A DNA stretch of 64,000 bases from Sialis fuliginosa (lineage: Eukaryota; Arthropoda; Insecta; Megaloptera; Sialidae): contig OY540816.1 in NCBI GenBank assembly GCA_961205875.1, forward strand, positions 9,930,701 to 9,994,700, given 5' to 3'. Numbering within the stretch: the stretch's first letter is position 1; each line of letters starts with the position of its first letter. Of the stretch, positions 11,706 to 23,273 are shown in pieces. Both the position numbers and the translations under genes were made by a program. The notes beneath the pieces are model-generated. The model was given only the letters and a program-made list of their open reading frames with translations, had not been told where the DNA came from and searched no databases.

Positions 11706-13032
11706 TATTGAAAAGGTACACTTAATCGTTATACAATAAATTATAGTGCTGTTCACATATGCATACATGCATTAATAATGTAACCATAAATCACAATTTG
11801 TAAATAATTTATAAATTACTATAATTTTATGTAAATGTAATATTATTATATTCGCATTTTGAATTGCCTATAGATAATAAATAAATATTATTATTGTATT
11901 GAGCACGCAAGAACAATTATTATTAAAAATATTTTAATTGTATATATAAACGATTCAATGTAGTTAATTTATTACATATTAATACCTATGTACAAATATG
12001 TAATTAAAAGAAGAAAAAAGTTTAGTTACTATTGAATTACTTGAAACAATTATACACAAACTTATAAAGTTGAACTAATTTTTAGCATTTTAACATTTAC
12101 ACCATTATGTAAGATAATAAAGTTAAAAGTTATATAGTGTATCAAGTTTACAAAAACGTCCAAATAATATGGGGCATTCAATAAAGCCAACCTGACCACT
12201 CATCATTTCATTTTATTTCTTCGCTAAGTTGTTACATTTTTTGCTTAAAATAAGCATTTTATATTTTTTCTCGAATATTTTGCTTCCTCGATCGAGTGAA
12301 CTATTGAAAATATGGTGCTTGACATTAAGCTTTTGAATTTTTGTGATTTTTAAATCTTTCAATATTGAGCATAGGAACATGTTTATTTTTAGTTGAATAA
12401 ATTTGCTATTAAGTTTGTTTGTTTTTATTCAGCGTGTTTGCTGAGAATATAAAGTATAAAGAGAAATTAATTTATTTTTTAGTTTTTGTAAATATTTTGA
12501 TCGTATATAACAAAGATAAAATAACAGCTACTTCACTCTTCGGCTTCGGGAAAACCTTCTGACTGATTTTGGCTGAATGTTTAATTTTTGGCGAAGCCGA
12601 GCCAAATGTTCCGTCAGACAATAATTAATTATTTATTATGTTATGTCTTATGTATAATTATAAATAATGTAAAATGAAAACTGCAGTTGTAAAAGCTAAT
12701 TTGTGTAGTTGAAAAATTGCAAGTAGGAAGAAAAATATAAAAAAAATGTAGAGCAAAAAAAGCAAATTATCTTAAAATAACCCCTGGTAGTAGTAGTGAG
12801 TATTTTAAAATATTTTTCAGAAAAAATTATTTCGTTTTATCAAACCGTTTTTATAGAACGTACAATGAAGAATCTAGGTATCCTAAGTACTCTTGAAATG
12901 CATCCCCACATTATAAATTAAAGTCATTTAATTTTTTTACAACTTCAATAACATGAACATCATGTGCTTACTTAATTTAATTGTTTACGGATATCTGAGA
13001 ATCGATAAAAAATAATGTTAATTTTAATACAT
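11706..13032. other. AT-rich intronic sequence with fragments of a dispersed repeat
   Basis: Mostly plain AT-rich sequence. A short inverted pair (CTTCGGCTTCGGG near 12539 and GGCGAAGCCGAGCC near 12590) suggests a small eroded foldback. At about 12680-12790 lies a partial copy of the repeat seen complete at 16106-16308 (CTGCAGTTGTAAAAGCTAAT, TTGCAAGTAGGAAG, AAATAACCCCTG-like end). Confidence 0.45.
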
Positions 13033-13035
13033 TAA

Positions 13036-13272
13036 CCTCGGATTGCATAAAGCAAAATTAATCACGATTAGTTAATCAGTTGTTTTAAAATCATTATTAC
13101 GTTAATTCTAAAAAACAATCACAGTTATGATAAATTTTATAAGATAAAAAATGATCATATTTAGTGAATTGTTCATTTACAAATCGAAAATAAGTTTAGA
13201 ATTAACATTAATCATGGTTTGAAAACAACTGATTAACTAATCGTTGTTAATTTTGCTTTATGCAACCCAGGG
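13036..13272. mobile_element. PIF/Harbinger-like palindromic MITE, copy 1
   Basis: This 237-bp element is flanked by TAA on both sides (13033-13035 and 13273-13275). The ends are CCTCGGATTGCATAAAGC and GCTTTATGCAACCCAGGG, and the inverted arms extend over most of the element (AATTAATCACGATTAGTTAA, AATCAGTTGTTTT and inverse). A TAA/TTA 3-bp duplication is the mark of PIF/Harbinger insertions. A second copy of identical length is at 35579-35815. Confidence 0.85.
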
Positions 13273-13572
13273 TAAGTCATTAGGTACTGAAGATATTTTT
13301 TCGCCATAAGATTTATCAATCACGATTTCGTTAGTCATAAACTTCGTGAATACCAAGTGTTTTATGCTTGTTGTAAAAAATAATAATTAAAAACATAAAA
13401 CAACCAGTACGACTGAATGTCTCCAACTCAAACAACAAAAATACAAAAAGCGTATACGGTATTGGTTGTAGGCTAGTGATGGAAAACATCTCTGAAGAAA
13501 ACAGAAGATGACCATAGGTGTTCCATTAAGTCGTTGAACAGCATTCCACCATTTTACTTTTACTTACATAAA

Positions 13573-13629
13573 ATGGCGTCACACAATGACAATGAAGCAA
13601 AAAGTGTCGGAGCCAGTTCTTCGAGATAG
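13573..13629 (+). other. Short coding-like fragment of unknown origin
   Basis: The frame MASHNDNEAKSVGASSSR then stop lies in sequence richer in G and C than its surroundings, with an ATGGCGTC start context. It could be the first codons of a decayed transposase or retroposed gene, or chance. No homology is recognised and no continuation was found downstream in another frame. Confidence 0.15.
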
Positions 13630-13812
13630 GGACAAGTTCACGTTAAGCCGATTCAATTAAATCAATTGTTTTTAGCGATCACCGTGTACAGTGTGTCTGA
13701 TTGGGCGTGGCCAGATGTTTGTACACGTATCTGCAATAAATGTGTTTTGTTATATTTGTCTTGGTATTGGTCTGGTAACTCATTCAATTTATATTAATGT
13801 TGTTATTCAGTG

Positions 13813-14432
13813 CCGGATTAACCATGTAGCAGGAGTAGCAAATGCTACGGGCCCCACGTCTCTGGGGGCCCCGTGGCTTTTAGGAAAAATATCTCTTTTT
13901 GGATTTACCATCTACTGTCCAATGATTGATACGGGGTTGTCCAAATCTACAGTAATTATTAGTTTAATTGATTTGATTTAATCAAAAAATAAATTTTTAA
14001 AGCTTCGATCTTTAATTTTTTTAATCGCTTTTTCTAAATTTGCTCACATTAAACGCCCCAGGTGACACCCACCTCGTTTGTTAATAAAATCAAGCCTATT
14101 TACCTCATTTTTTTTGGTTATTTAAAGCTTCCAAGGGGTAAAATGTCTAATAAATTGAATCAATTGACTTTTTTTTGGTCATTGTCAAGTCTATAAGGGG
14201 TGATAACCGTCCAATTTATTTAAAAAAAATAGAGCCCACTGATATTTTTTCTGTCATATAAAATTCACAGGGGCTGACACTCGCCTAATGTACAAAAAAT
14301 AAATCCTATTGACTTTTTCCGGGGGATGGGGGATACTATCGATTTCGTCCTGAGAGTCCCCCCCTCCTAGCGACGCCACTGCCAATGGTCTCTTTATAAC
14401 ATTTAATACAGGCCCCGCGCTAACTTAATCCG
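13813..14432. mobile_element. hAT-like non-autonomous element with 13-bp flanking repeats
   Basis: The left end is CCGGATTAACC and the right end CTTAATCCG. Both are flanked by TTGTTATTCAGTG (13800-13812 and 14433-14445). The interior has GC-rich CTACGGGCCCCACG and GGGGGCCCCGTGG near the left end and GACGCCACTGCC near 14375, like other CAGTG-ended elements here. If the true duplication is the 8-bp TTGTTATT, the left end would be CAGTGCCGG. The frame 13691-13981 crossing the left boundary is spurious. Confidence 0.65.
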
Positions 14433-14445
14433 TTGTTATTCAGTG

Positions 14446-15010
14446 AAAAATAAATCTTTTCTTAGGTAGTGGTGCATTATAACAGTGGAGAATGAAGACA
14501 GAATAAATATTCAAGCCCCCCATTAAAGTTTTTTTTATCGAATAACGAGAATACAAAAAAATTAATGAAATTTAAAAAACAATACCATCACAATGCTTCA
14601 AGAACTTTTTTGATCTTCAAGTCATTTTGATGTCTTGTATATTGTATATTGGCTAAAAAGAAAGAAGTGCAAAAAAGTCTTCGCATAAAATTTTACATAC
14701 ATAATTTATCATCAATTATATATAAATTTTAAAAATCAAAATTAATTTTAAAATCTATTTTTTGCGTCAAAGTTTACGTCAGTTTAATATTTTTAACACG
14801 AGATTTTTTTAATATCTACTGAACATATTATTATCTCTTTAATCTTAAAATAGTCAGTATTTTTTTATATACATTTTGTTGTAAATAAACACTCCATCTG
14901 AATTCAATCTCGACACGATTTATTTATTTCAAAAAAATATTGCCTGGATTTCCTGCTAAAAATTTTAGACTAAAAGTCCACATTCTGACAATATTCTGGA
15001 AGGACCCGTG
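14446..15010. other. AT-rich intronic sequence, no gene seen
   Basis: No coding-like frame, RNA gene or clear element boundary was seen in this stretch. Confidence 0.4.
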
Positions 15011-15336
15011 CAGTGGTGGACTTAACAGTTGTCAGACCTGGCGCTAAAAAACATAAAAATTATCTTGTAAACTATATAAGCTAGAAAGTTGAAATTTTCA
15101 CTAAAAATGTAAAATCATACTCCTATAGACATAAACGTAAAAAAGAAATATTTCAAGACCATGTCATGGACTGTCAAGTTGATGATTTAAATCTATAGAA
15201 TTTGAACTAAAAAATGACACCTGTATAGGGTTCCAAACAATAATTAATTCTGCCCCCTCCCCATAATATTTTTTTTTTAATAAAAATTAATATAAGTTTA
15301 GTACCAGGGGCCCTGAGAGCCCTAAATCCGCCTCTG
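15011..15336. mobile_element. hAT-like non-autonomous element, degenerate
   Basis: The left end CAGTGGTGGACTTA is mirrored by the right end TAAATCCGCCTCTG, with GGGGCCCTGAGAGCCC just inside it. Flanks (GACCCGTG and CACCCATA) match at only 5 of 8 positions, so the duplication is eroded. CAGTGGCGGATTTA-type ends are common in hAT-derived MITEs of invertebrates. Confidence 0.6.
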
Positions 15337-16105
15337 CACCCATACTTATAGGTTTGTAACTCGCATATAGTCAAAAATTATACTTTGCGATTGATATACA
15401 AACTGGCAGTGGGAAACATACAGAAAAAGAAATATAATTGAAACTAATTAAATTAAGTTTATAAGTTTCATAACATCAGTAGATCAACTTGACAATGTGT
15501 CTATAATAGTTGTATTTTTACACCATAATTACTATTTGTTTTCCTAAAAAGGAAAAACTTCTCGTAGAAAGCTAAATCATGAGAATTTATTTCATAACAA
15601 TCATTGGCAATGAACTTGTGCAAGCATTCATTGACTTTTCTCATAAATAAATAAATACTTAAGAAAAATTAAAACTGTAGATATTATTCATATGTAATAT
15701 TAAAATTCCTGATGTTTTACCATTGTGCTTTGAGTTTCTGGAAAAATGCAATATAATAAAGTAGTGCACGTATTGTAATATGCAAATGTTATTTTCAAAA
15801 TAAATCGGATAATGTGCTATTTTGACCTAAAATTCGAATTTAGTGCCTCAAAATACATAAAAATACAATGGTCTCCAAATAAGTTCTGTATCTTTTTTGT
15901 GTGGCTATGTTATTAAAATGGTTACAGAGTTTTACAGCCCGTTCCAATTAATAATACATAAATAATAAGTAAGGAATGGAACTATTTTAAAAACTATTGA
16001 AAAATATAGCATCGGTATCAGAGTATTTAATTTCAGCATTTCAATTTTCATTTAAAGTAACACACACAGGTTTTCTGATCGAACTGAAAATTAAATACAT
16101 AATTG

Positions 16106-16308
16106 CAGGGGTTGTTTTAGTGTGTAATTTCTGCAGTTCCAAAAACTGCAGTTGTACAAGCTAATTTATGTAGTTGATAAAAATAGCAAGTAGAAAGAAA
16201 AATATAAAAAAATGTAAGTGTAGAGCAAAACAAAAAAAAAGGTCACTATGATTTGTAGGACAAAAAAAAGGGTATTTGCAGCTGAAATTTTTTCTTAAAT
16301 AACCCCTG
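16106..16308. mobile_element. MITE with CAGGGGTTATTTT-type ends
   Basis: The left end CAGGGGTTGTTTTAG and right end CTTAAATAACCCCTG are inverse of each other. The interior (CTGCAGTT, CAAGCTAATTTATGTAGTTG, AAGTAGAAAGAAAAATATAA) recurs at about 12680-12790 and, inverted and tandemly doubled, at 38769-39068. No coding capacity. Superfamily not assigned. Confidence 0.65.
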
Positions 16309-16457
16309 CACAATTGTACAACATTTATTACTAGCTATACATATATTAATTTCATTCTTCTATAGTATTATTTTCCATTTAGATATAAAAAATACTCTAC
16401 TTTTAATAACATTAAACAACATACTTTAAACTTTTAAAAATGTTCTGTAAAACCAAG

Positions 16458-16859
16458 CAGAGCCGGTCTTAGCAAGTCTGGGCGAGATTTATTTTTCCGA
16501 CATCTCTCTCCCCTTAAAAAAATGTTAAAAAATCACCGAAAATGTCAATTAAAATTGATAAATTAACAAGAATAGTTAATATCTCAGTTAAACCTTATGA
16601 AAGGTTTTCTGGGTTTCTGAATAAGGATTTGTTAGTTAGCAGCTATCAAATAATCAATTTTTCTTATTTATTATTTTTTAATTAACATTGTTTATATTTC
16701 GCTATATTTTTTGTTTAATCGGGTTTAACAAATCGACAAAAAATTTAAAGATTAAAAAAAAAATTTACTCAAAAATTACAGCCTGTTCACTGATTTGAAC
16801 CAAAAAAGTCACTTGTGCCCTGGTTCGTCCCCCCCCCCCCCCCCCTAAAGCCGGCGCTG
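16458..16859. mobile_element. hAT-like element with exact 8-bp target duplication
   Basis: The left end is CAGAGCCGGTCTTAG and the right end CTAAAGCCGGCGCTG. The 8-bp flank AAACCAAG is duplicated exactly (16450-16457 and 16860-16867). The element is 402 bp with no coding frame. Near the right end is an uninterrupted C-run of about 17 bases, which is likely to be length-variable. Confidence 0.85.
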
Positions 16860-16867
16860 AAACCAAG

Positions 16868-17560
16868 CTTCCTAATCATTTCGTGTTCCTTATTAAACAA
16901 TAATTTTTTATATTGAAATCTTAAATTCACTTATTGTTAGAAATATCAATTAGTGTCTTTTCTTCATAGAAATGTTTTAAATTAAAGGGAAATTACAGGG
17001 CTGAATATAACCGTTGGAATTTATATATTTAAAACAAATATTTATTGTTATTTACGGTTTTCTATGTTTCTAAGACATTAATTATTATTTTAATTTTTTT
17101 ATTTCGAACAGTGAAAATCCCAACAAAATCGGTTTATTAGTTTTCGTGCCAACAAACAGAATAAATATTAAATGATTGCCTATTAAGGTAAGTACAAACA
17201 AAGCCTACAGATCAATATATTTATATTGATTAATTAAATTATTTTCTGTAGAAAAATACATATAATAATATTAAAAAATATATATTATACTTTTTAACAG
17301 TGACTCATACAGTAAAAATTATATATATTATATTTATTACTCAACTAAATGTTGACAATATAAGTACCTATAATAGAATATTAATGATAATAAAATGTGC
17401 AAATGGAAAAGTAATTTGTTATAAGTAATTTTAACTTTAATTCATTAATATATTATATTCTTATTTATAAAAAACAAATAATTGCAGAAAAATAATAGAA
17501 ATACATAATTACGTAAATACTTTTTATGTTCACTTTCAAAAAAACGCGCTCGTTAAATTT
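16868..17560. other. AT-rich intronic sequence, no gene seen
   Basis: No coding-like frame or element boundary. Short AT palindromes only. Confidence 0.4.
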
Positions 17561-17765
17561 TTGTTAGTTCCAAAAAACCACAACAGATGCTGCTACCTTC
17601 CGTCGGTAAATACACTATAGACATCTCACTTTATCTTCACGATTAGTCGTACATCTAGAATGAGATAGCTAGCGCCTGACGCGAGAGCACAAGATGAAGT
17701 AGATTTTTTCACTGGCCAAATTTAGTTCGTCTACTCTCCGCTAGAGCGCTCTAGTTGGTTCTGTG
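17561..17765. other. GC-richer intronic block of unknown role
   Basis: This patch of about 200 bp has balanced composition in AT-rich surroundings (GATGCTGCTACC, CCGTCGG, GATAGCTAGCGCCTGACGCGAG, CTCCGCTAGAGCGCTCTAG). No open frame of note and no clear inverted ends were found. It could be an intronic enhancer or an old repeat. Confidence 0.3.
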
Positions 17766-18299
17766 TATTTAAAAGTTTTACCTTGGAATAAATACTATTG
17801 ATTTAGTTTTAAAATAATATTTTATGTAGTTATATATCTGTTATAATTTTCATTTAATTTGTTTTGCATTAAGCAAAACAATTATATTACCTTTGAAAGC
17901 AATCGATATTTCAAGTAATAAAATTGTCTGCATATGAAAAACAAAGACTTTTAACATTGTAATAGTATATATGTAGAATATTTAAAGTATTGTGATCTTA
18001 CATATAATCATATTCATTTTCGAAATCGAATTTTTTACATCTCTTTTTGCTCTTCCAAAGAATTTTTGCGAAGTACATTTTTTTTAAGTTTTACAATACA
18101 TTTGGATAGTATCTATTTTTTTAATAATTAAACCAGATTTTGGCTGTTTATTGAAAAATTTCAGATCTGAAGTGATCAAATCAAGGACCCTGTCAGATCC
18201 CCCTAGTTGATACGCCCAACACTGTGGGATCCCTATACATTTCTAGTATCGAACAAATTATATAGTAGATATTTTTAGATAAATATTTTGAGCATATTT

Positions 18300-18625
18300 A
18301 TTTGTACCTATGGTCGAAACTCGACCAATATTTTACCTGCCTTAACGGCAACATACACACATGATTTTTTTGTGTAAATATATGGCACAATATCTAAGCT
18401 AACCTACTTTTACAACAAAAATGTTAAAATCTATACGTTTGACAGAACTCCAAAACTATTTATTTTTGCCGCTTGGTGGCCCTAGAAGTATTAGTATGCT
18501 GCGAGGGAAAATAAACAAACAGCGAGAGGGGAAATCATGTGTCTAAGTTATCTTTATTTTACCTGCCTTAACGGCAACATATACACATAATTTTTTGTGT
18601 GCATATTTATGGCACAGTACCTTTC
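18300..18625. repeat. Dispersed repeat, two direct copies about 220 bp apart
   Basis: ACCTGCCTTAACGGCAACAT followed by ACACA and TTTTTTTGTGT occurs near 18337 and again near 18561, both continuing into a TATGGCAC string. A third copy in inverse orientation is at about 26090-26150, sharing also the flanking ACCAATATTTT and TCGA. TTAACGG/CCTTAA is nearly self-complementary. No coding capacity. Confidence 0.6.
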
Positions 18626-19797
18626 GAATGATATAAGTTTCATTCACTTCCTTTTATAATAAATACTAAAAAAAATTGCAACAATTTTCGATGTTCACGT
18701 ATATTATATATTATATATACTTATAGATAATTTAAATGTCTTAAATGTTTCTAACTCTAATTCAGTTAAAAGTAGTTATAATTTGTTATTTATCTATTTT
18801 AATTACACCATAGATAAAAATTATAATCTCTGTAGATAATATTGATCTGTTATTATATTGGACTGAAGCACTTTATTTATGTAGATATATTTATAGTTAA
18901 GTGCCTAAAATATATTATTTTTGTATACTTATCTTAAAATTCTTCTAAAATTTGATACCATTGAAATAGTTTTAGTTCAGAGATATCATTTATCAGTTGT
19001 TATTTTTTTTATTAAATGTCGAAATAAGTTTTATAGTGATAATCTTCTTAATATACGTGAAACAATTTATTTTCTTATGTTATTTCGAAATTCATATTAT
19101 ATATAATATATATTATACATATTTAGTAATAATAAATATCATAGTAACCTAAATAAGTTTATTAATACATAAGTTATTTTGTTATAAAAATAATATAGGT
19201 TTTATAAGGGAAAAATACATAAGTAATGATTTATTTTTATCTTACAATTAATTGATTTGTAAATTTTATATAAAACGTTATTAAAATGTACCAACATACC
19301 TATGTACAAATGTACACACACATATACTAAAACAAAATCAAATAACATAAATTAATTAAAACTATTAAATGATGATTGCATGTAACAAAAATTATGATTG
19401 ATTTTTACTTCCATGTTCTGAAAGAAATGGAAGTATTGTAATACCATCGAAAAATCGTGTCCGAGAAAATGACATAATTCTGATTGTACTAATTCAAAAC
19501 TTAAAGAAAAGTTAATTTCCGCATGGCGGCTGTGCGAGTGTCTGTGTGTCTGTGCGGATGTAGAATGTTCTTTCATTCACGATTACTACTGTAAAAATGC
19601 ATCGATCTGAATTATTTTTGGGGAAAATGTTTGTATCAGTGAGTACTCCAGACCTATTGATTTTGGTGCTAATCGGATAAGGGGTTTTGGAAATATTTGA
19701 AATTTTGTAACTTTTTTCGTCTAAAAAGCGAACATTGCGAGTATTATCTCACTAATTTTGATAAGACTTGGTACATTTGTAGTTCAATTGAACCTAA
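18626..19797. other. AT-rich intronic sequence, no gene seen
   Basis: No convincing frame. The section 19600-19797 (GACCTATTGATTTTGGTGC, CATTGCGAGTATTATC) continues after the element at 19798-20309 into a dispersed repeat also found at about 61430-61640. That element therefore interrupted an older repeat. Confidence 0.4.
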
Positions 19798-20309
19798 GGC
19801 GGCTATTACACTATCAAATAAATATGTCAAAGATCTTTGACAAAAGATTTTATCAAATTTCTTTGATAAAATACGAGATTTTGTTTTATTACACTACAAA
19901 AAATATTTGATAATATTTTCTCAATATTATCTAGGGATATTTTCTTCTTTTTTGGTGTCTTTTGAATATCAGTAGTGCGTGGATGTTCGTCAATTGACGC
20001 GATCGAGGTTTGAATTTACAACCCTGTATTGTTTTTATAATCAATAAGAAGATTATCATATAATACTGGATTTTGTTGATATACATATATTAATAATTAT
20101 GTAACTGTAACTGTCAGTGAAATCTTGGTAGTCGCCATTTTGTTTTTGACGTCAAAAAACTTTGATCAAATATAAGAGACTGTCATTAACTATGATCATA
20201 GAAATATTATGAATAGAAGGTAAATATTATAAAAGTTGACTTATTACACTGTCATATTTCTTTGATCAAAAAAATTTTATCATATTTCTTTGATAGTGTA
20301 ATAGCCGCC
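19798..20309. mobile_element. PIF/Harbinger-like MITE
   Basis: The 512-bp element has ends GGCGGCTATTACACTATCAA and TTGATAGTGTAATAGCCGCC, which are perfect inverses. TAA flanks both sides (19795-19797 and 20310-20312). The interior repeats the motif TTTGATAAAAT/ATTTTATCAAA and a second TTACACTGTCAT end-like string near 20244. No coding frame. The perfect ends and 3-bp TAA duplication support PIF/Harbinger-type mobilisation. Confidence 0.88.
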
Positions 20310-20324
20310 TAAGGGACATTTATT

Positions 20325-20490
20325 ATTTGTACGTGCCTGAACAGCCAATGAAGGGGTGAAAAACACCCTCAAAATTTGAATTTTAAATACTAATTAATAT
20401 ATCATTAATTCATGTTACCTTGGAAACAAATGCAACTAAATTCAGATTGTCAAATTAGTTGTTCTACGAATGTGTATTATGTTTTGGACA
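20325..20490. repeat. Dispersed repeat copy (GTGCCTGAACAGCCA type)
   Basis: GTGCCTGAACAGCCAATGAA, GGGGTGAAAAACACCCTCAA, AATTTGAATTTTAAATACTA, then CCTTGGAAACAAATGCAA. This aligns closely with 61438-61620 on the same strand. The GGGGTGAAAAACACCC core can fold. Similar strings are widespread in insect repeats, but the family is not identified here. Confidence 0.65.
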
Positions 20491-22256
20491 TTAGGAAATT
20501 AGATTATATTTATATAAAAATGGCAATAACAGCTGTAACAGTCGTAAGTATATATGTTTTTTATGTATTACGAAATTTATATTCATAGTAGTAAGTTATA
20601 TAAATAAAATATTTTTTTTTAAATTCATATTTAAAAATTATTTAAAAAGATAGAAAGAACATGGAAGTCATGTATGGTTCTCCATACCGATATTATTTGT
20701 CTTTTGGGTCAATTTGAGTGTCATGCCTTTTGGTCGAGTATTTTGGTTCTCTGCTTATAACTAAGAATAATAATAATATTAAACGTTTACAACTATACAA
20801 TATCAGAGTTAATCACATTTATCTTATGACAAAACACTTGGCACTTGTAATAAAAATTACTACATATGCAATTCTAGTTGAAATCTTTATTATCGATGTA
20901 TGTAAGCATGTATCCTGCCTAGTCTATACATATGTATATCTACATACATAGTATGCATAATATACATATATATGCATTGCAATTGAAGCGAAACTGTCAC
21001 CTATGATTATAGGCAATGTAATATTACATACAACTTATAATTTATATGCATATTATGATGTTAGTTTAGCAAATGCATTATGTACGCACAGTGGAGTCCT
21101 TCAAAAATAAATATGGCTGGGTGACCAGTCCTAAAACTTTCTGATTTGATATTTTCTTAAACCAACTTCTCAAATTTTAATTGTTAATCTGTCACTTGAT
21201 TAAATTGACTTTGTTGTTTTCGTAGAAGAGGGCAAGAACATATCTCGCTTATACATACATATTATAAGTTATTCACTGAGTTTTTTTGTGTTTTATTTAG
21301 ATTTGCAAACAGTCGTAAAATTGTTAATCATAACATGTTAGCTATATGTACGAAAAAATGTACATATTTTATTATTTATAGAAGTGTAATAACTGTTCTT
21401 ATATATATAGGGTGGTAACTCATAAAAATAAAAATTCCTATAACTTTGTTATTTAAAAATGGAACAGCATATTGAAAATTATTCAGATTTAATTGGAAGT
21501 TATATAGAAACAAAAGGGACAAAAAAAAATCGAAACATCCCAAAAATAGTCACATATTGTTTAAGGGATCTCAAAATGTAGATATCTTAAAAAATTCGAA
21601 AAGTGGGAAGTTAAAAATAAACATATGAATAAATTTTTGTTTGTTTATTTTTTCTTATGTTTATAAATTGTTAATAAATTCTGTTTAATAATAATGTTTT
21701 TTATATAAACAGAAATTAATATTCACTACTGGAAAACGGAGAAACTTGTAAATTCGAAGCACGTGTCGAGTGACATTGTTTTATTGTGGTTAAGTTGTAT
21801 ATTTTTAGTTTTATTCTAATAATCCAATTATAATATACATTTTTTTATACACATTGGAGAGTGTAACATCTACCTATATCCTGTCCATTGAGTATAAAAA
21901 AATATTTGAAAAGTATCACGTTTTTAATGACTTATTTAGAATAGCATACTACGATCGACTCGCTGTGAAAATCTAAAAATCTTATTTATTTTGGAACAAA
22001 TGTAAGTTTTTTTAAACAAAAATAGCCAATTCATGTAGGTATTATGGTAGGTTTTTCGAAAGGGTATAAAATAGAGCAGTTTTTAAAACCATCTGAATAT
22101 CTGTAAGTGTAGTAGATTTTATAAAATAATTTTTTAAAGAAATAATTTTATCAAAGTTTTATAAGTTTTTAAATGTTAAACTGCAGCCATTTTTTGTTTT
22201 TATTATTCATAAATTTTATTTTTATCTGATAGTTTAACATACATATTTAAGTAATA
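20491..22256. other. AT-rich intronic sequence, no gene seen
   Basis: No coding-like frame. ATAGGGTGGTAACTC near 21409 resembles the GGGTGG and ACAGGGTG starts of other repeats in the window. Short AT microsatellite-like stretches (TATATATG) occur near 20930-20970. Confidence 0.35.
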
Positions 22257-22258
22257 TA

Positions 22259-23271
22259 CAGTGGTGGCCCGATAATTAAGAACGGTGCTAATTTTTGCAG
22301 GCAATAAGTGTTTGTAGTCGTTTACTTATCAATAAAAGGATTAAAATTTTGTTTAGCACGTGGCCTGTTATTCCAGATAGAAGGATTAACTATCTGCATA
22401 TCATAAACACTAGCATAGCTTGTAAAATTCCAAGAAATTGTTTGTGGTAACCGATTTCGGGATTTTTAGTCCTGGCCTGCTAATTAAGAACGACATGTTT
22501 GCCCCTCAGTTCTCGACTGTCTCTCGTGCCGAGTGCAAGCTGCTTTTCATACGTGATTCAAATTTATTCGAAAGACAATTTTTTGTGTGATTTAAGTTTC
22601 AAAATGGGAAGAAATCATAGTTGCGATGAATCCACGCGTCGGATCATAGTGACGTTAGTTTTTGAGCAGAAGTGGAGCTATAAAAAAGTGGCTGACCACC
22701 TCAAATGCTCGAAAACAATGGTATTTAATGCTGTAAAGCATTTCAAAGCTCATCAGACTTGGAAGAACGTCGACAGAAAGAAGAGACATCGAAAATCTAC
22801 GCCCCGAACCGACTCTAAGATCGTGCGGCTGGCTAAAGCTAACCCAAAACTGTCGTCTTCCGGCATCCAACATGAACTTTTTGGGTCGGATCCTACAGGA
22901 CTTGCAGTAAGGACAATTAGAAAAAGATTGAACGAAGCGAATTTGTTCGGAAGAGTGGCTAGGCAGAAGCCACTAGTGTCCAAACGAAACAGGAAGGCAA
23001 GGATCAATTTTGCACGAAGACATCTAGACTGGACTGTCGTTCTTAATTAGCAGGCCAGGACTAAAAATCCCGAAATCGGTTACCACAAACAATTTCTTGG
23101 AATTTTACAAGCTATGCTAGTGTTTATGATATGCAGATAGTTAATCCTTCTATCTGGAATAACAGGCCACGTGCTAAATAAAATTTTAATCCTTTTATTG
23201 ATAAGTAAACGACTACAAACACTTATTGCCTGCAAAAATTAGCACCGTTCTTAATTATCGGGCCACCACTG
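22259..23271 (+). mobile_element. Tc1-like deletion derivative with 236-bp inverted termini
   Basis: The element is 1013 bp. It starts CAGTGGTGGCCCGATAATTA and ends with the exact inverse, flanked by TA on both sides (22257-22258 and 23272-23273). Inverted termini run 22259-22494 and 23036-23271 and are nearly identical. A repeated AATTAAGAACG motif lies at the outer and inner ends of each terminus, as in Tc1-type elements with paired transposase sites per terminus. Between them is only the N-terminal half of a transposase gene. The catalytic half has been deleted precisely up to the right terminus. Confidence 0.9.
22604..23050 (+). pseudogene. Tc1-like transposase, N-terminal DNA-binding half only
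   Basis: From the likely start MGRNHSCDESTRR (22604; an in-frame ATG at 22499 lies in a poorer context just inside the terminus) the frame shows a first helix-turn-helix (IIVTLVFEQKWSYKKVADHL, then KCSKTMVFNAVKHFK). A basic linker follows (RKKRHRKSTPRTD), then a second helix-turn-helix-like part (KIVRLAKANPKLSSSGIQ to VRTIRKRLNEANLFGRVARQ) and KARINFARRHLDW. In intact Tc1 transposases HLDW is followed by the DDE catalytic domain. Here the frame enters the right terminus after W and stops within it (TVVLN). The product, if made, could bind termini but not cut. It could act as a competitor of full-length transposase (inference). No internal stop or frameshift is present. Confidence 0.85.
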
Positions 23272-23273
23272 TA

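Noticed and set aside
13691-13981. 96-codon + strand frame
   Set aside because: It crosses the left boundary of the element at 13813-14432, so it cannot be one ancestral gene.
22655-23007. Minus-strand open frames over the Tc1-like transposase
   Set aside because: They are antisense shadows of the + strand transposase frame and show no domain.
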